Source: Desulfonatronospira sp.
GTDB taxonomy: Bacteria > Desulfobacterota > Desulfovibrionia > Desulfovibrionales > Desulfonatronovibrionaceae
Direction of reading: 5' to 3'
Assembly: GCA_003551155.1 (NCBI GenBank)
Contig: PUMA01000108.1
Location: forward strand, 1-32,207
DNA: 32,207 nucleotides
Part shown: one piece after another, positions 31,203 to 32,207 of the stretch
How positions within the stretch are numbered: the first letter of the stretch is position 1
Layout of the letters: the number at the start of each line of letters is the position of its first letter
The notes under the pieces: model-generated
Database searches by the model: none
What the model was told of the DNA's origin: nothing
Seen by the model: the letters and a program-made list of their open reading frames with translations, nothing else
Program-made: the position numbers and the translations under genes

Positions 31203-32207
31203 ATCCGGATACATTCTGGAGTTTCAAGCACGCTCTGCGCTTTATTTCCAAAAAAGCAGCCTACCCTCCCACCGGTCTACTGACTGTGGCGTCCATGCTT
31301 CCAGGTCACTGGGAAAAAAAAGTGGTTGACCTTAACGTTCAGAGCTTAAGCGATGCTGACATCGAGTGGGCGGATATGGTCATGGTCAGTGCCATGCTTG
31401 TCCAGGACAGAAGCGCCAGGGAGGTCATAACCCGCAGCAGGCAACTGGGCAGGCCCGTGGTTGCAGGTGGACCGGCATTCACAGCTCAGCCTGAAAACTA
31501 TCCTGAAGTGGATCACCTGGTCCTCAATGAAGCAGAAGTGACCCTGCCCCTGTTCCTGCAGGATCTGGAACATGGTTGTGCCCGGCATATATACAGCTCC
31601 CAGGAACGTCCCTCCCTGGACCAGACCCCTGTGCCTGACTGGTCCCTCATAGACATGCGCAACTATGCCTCCATGGCCATTCAGTATTCCCGGGGATGTC
31701 CCTACAGGTGCGAGTTCTGCGATATTGTAATCATGAACGGACGGCGGCCCAGAACCAAATCCCCGGATCAGATGATAGGTGAAGTGGAGGCACTGTACCG
31801 GGCTGGATGGCGGGGGTCACTATTCATAGTTGACGACAATTTCATCGGCAACAAGCGCAGGGTCAAGAAAATGCTGGCCCGGCTCAGGGACTGGCAGGCA
31901 GAACACAAATATCCCTTTGTTCTTTTTACAGAGGCCAGCGTGGATCTGGCCGATGACCAGGAACTTCTGGATCTCATGCGCCAGTCCAATTTCAACAAGG
32001 TTTTCCTGGGCCTGGAGACCCCCAACAAAGACAGCCTGGAGGAGTGCGGCAAGAACCAGAATACCGTCTGCGACATGGTTCAGGCCGTACAGACCATCCA
32101 TCAGAACGGCATGCTGGTCATGGGTGGCTTCATTGTGGGCTTTGACAGTGACAACGAAAGCATCTTTGACAGCCAGATCCGCTTTATCCAGCAAAGCGGA
32201 GTTGTTA
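31175..32207 (+). CDS. B12-binding-domain radical SAM protein (DUF4070-like, 3' end cut by the window)
   Basis: 344 codons are present and the frame stays open to the window edge. The N-terminal B12-binding-like Rossmann domain (1-135) begins MLMVYPQYPDTFWSFKHALRFI. The radical SAM core has YSRGCPYRCEFCD with Cys175, Cys179 and Cys182 (Cx3Cx2C), then FIVDDNFIGNKRR, FTEASVDLADD, VFLGLETP and GGFIVGFDSD. This closely resembles a subfamily usually carrying a DUF4070 C-terminus, which includes hopanoid methylase HpnP among many uncharacterised members. The cobalamin signature is altered: the DxHxxG position reads VDLNVQ, while SAML and AGG are kept. AAGGCGG precedes the ATG. Substrate unknown. 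Confidence 0.88.
   Translation, partial: MRMLMVYPQYPDTFWSFKHALRFISKKAAYPPTGLLTVASMLPGHWEKKVVDLNVQSLSDADIEWADMVMVSAMLVQDRSAREVITRSRQLGRPVVAGGPAFTAQPENYPEVDHLVLNEAEVTLPLFLQDLEHGCARHIYSSQERPSLDQTPVPDWSLIDMRNYASMAIQYSRGCPYRCEFCDIVIMNGRRPRTKSPDQMIGEVEALYRAGWRGSLFIVDDNFIGNKRRVKKMLARLRDWQAEHKYPFVLFTEASVDLADDQELLDLMRQSNFNKVFLGLETPNKDSLEECGKNQNTVCDMVQAVQTIHQNGMLVMGGFIVGFDSDNESIFDSQIRFIQQSGVV

Overview
The window reads as a chromosomal segment of a deltaproteobacterium (Desulfobacterota), most likely a member of the Desulfovibrionales. This rests on gene content and neighbourhood style: a pilMNOPQ cluster, hisC-cmk, panC-panD-DUF502-metK, an AmmeMemoRadiSam B protein, a B12-binding/DUF4070-type radical SAM protein and HldD (a Gram-negative LPS enzyme). 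No rRNA or marker gene fixes the taxon, so this is inference.

Layout. 1-146 is the 3' end of a complex I/Mrp-like membrane subunit, closed by a strong terminator. 230-1492 is the most accessory-looking stretch: a PIN-domain toxin/antitoxin pair on the minus strand, and a broken duplicate of the beginning of the next gene, a DJ-1/PfpI protein (1493-2017). 2222-5165 holds an unrecognised protein followed closely by an EF-G paralogue. 5196-5925 has an FmdB-type zinc ribbon and a UspA protein, divergent. 6046-10820 is a type IV pilus assembly operon (pilM, N, O, P, Q) ending in a small PilZ-like protein. 10879-12662 is hisC-cmk; 12723-14059 (minus) is cvpA-mazG; 14223-14579 is a small Sm-like hypothetical. 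14729-16024 (minus) is a tandem of three small heat-shock proteins; 16383-17492 (minus) is a myo-inositol-1-phosphate synthase. 17755-20894 (minus) is a tightly packed panC-panD-DUF502-metK operon. 21005-22135 is an orphan GlcF/LutA-like Fe-S protein, and 22221-24314 is coaX-eno. 24430-25230 (minus) is a MEMO-family protein, 25669-26388 is sfsA, and 26430-26516 (minus) is tRNA-Leu(CAG). 26720-27661 is ribF, and 27746-29921 is rsfS-gpmI plus a small zinc ribbon. 29994-30965 (minus) is hldD, and from 31175 a radical SAM gene runs off the right edge.

How it fits together. Most genes are core metabolism. Pantothenate/CoA is served by panC, panD and the type III kinase CoaX, lower glycolysis by eno and gpmI, and FAD, SAM, histidine and CMP/dCMP by ribF, metK, hisC and cmk. 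There is a stress flavour in UspA, DJ-1/PfpI, three Hsp20s, Ino1 and MazG. The main surface machine is the type IV pilus alignment/secretin complex.

I did not find a clear undescribed defence or mobile system. The points most worth checking are the unknown gene coupled to the EF-G paralogue, the degenerate 5' gene duplication near the toxin-antitoxin pair, the Sm-like protein, Ino1 beside the heat-shock genes, the palindrome over a promoter in the hsp20-ino1 gap, and several strong intergenic inverted repeats.
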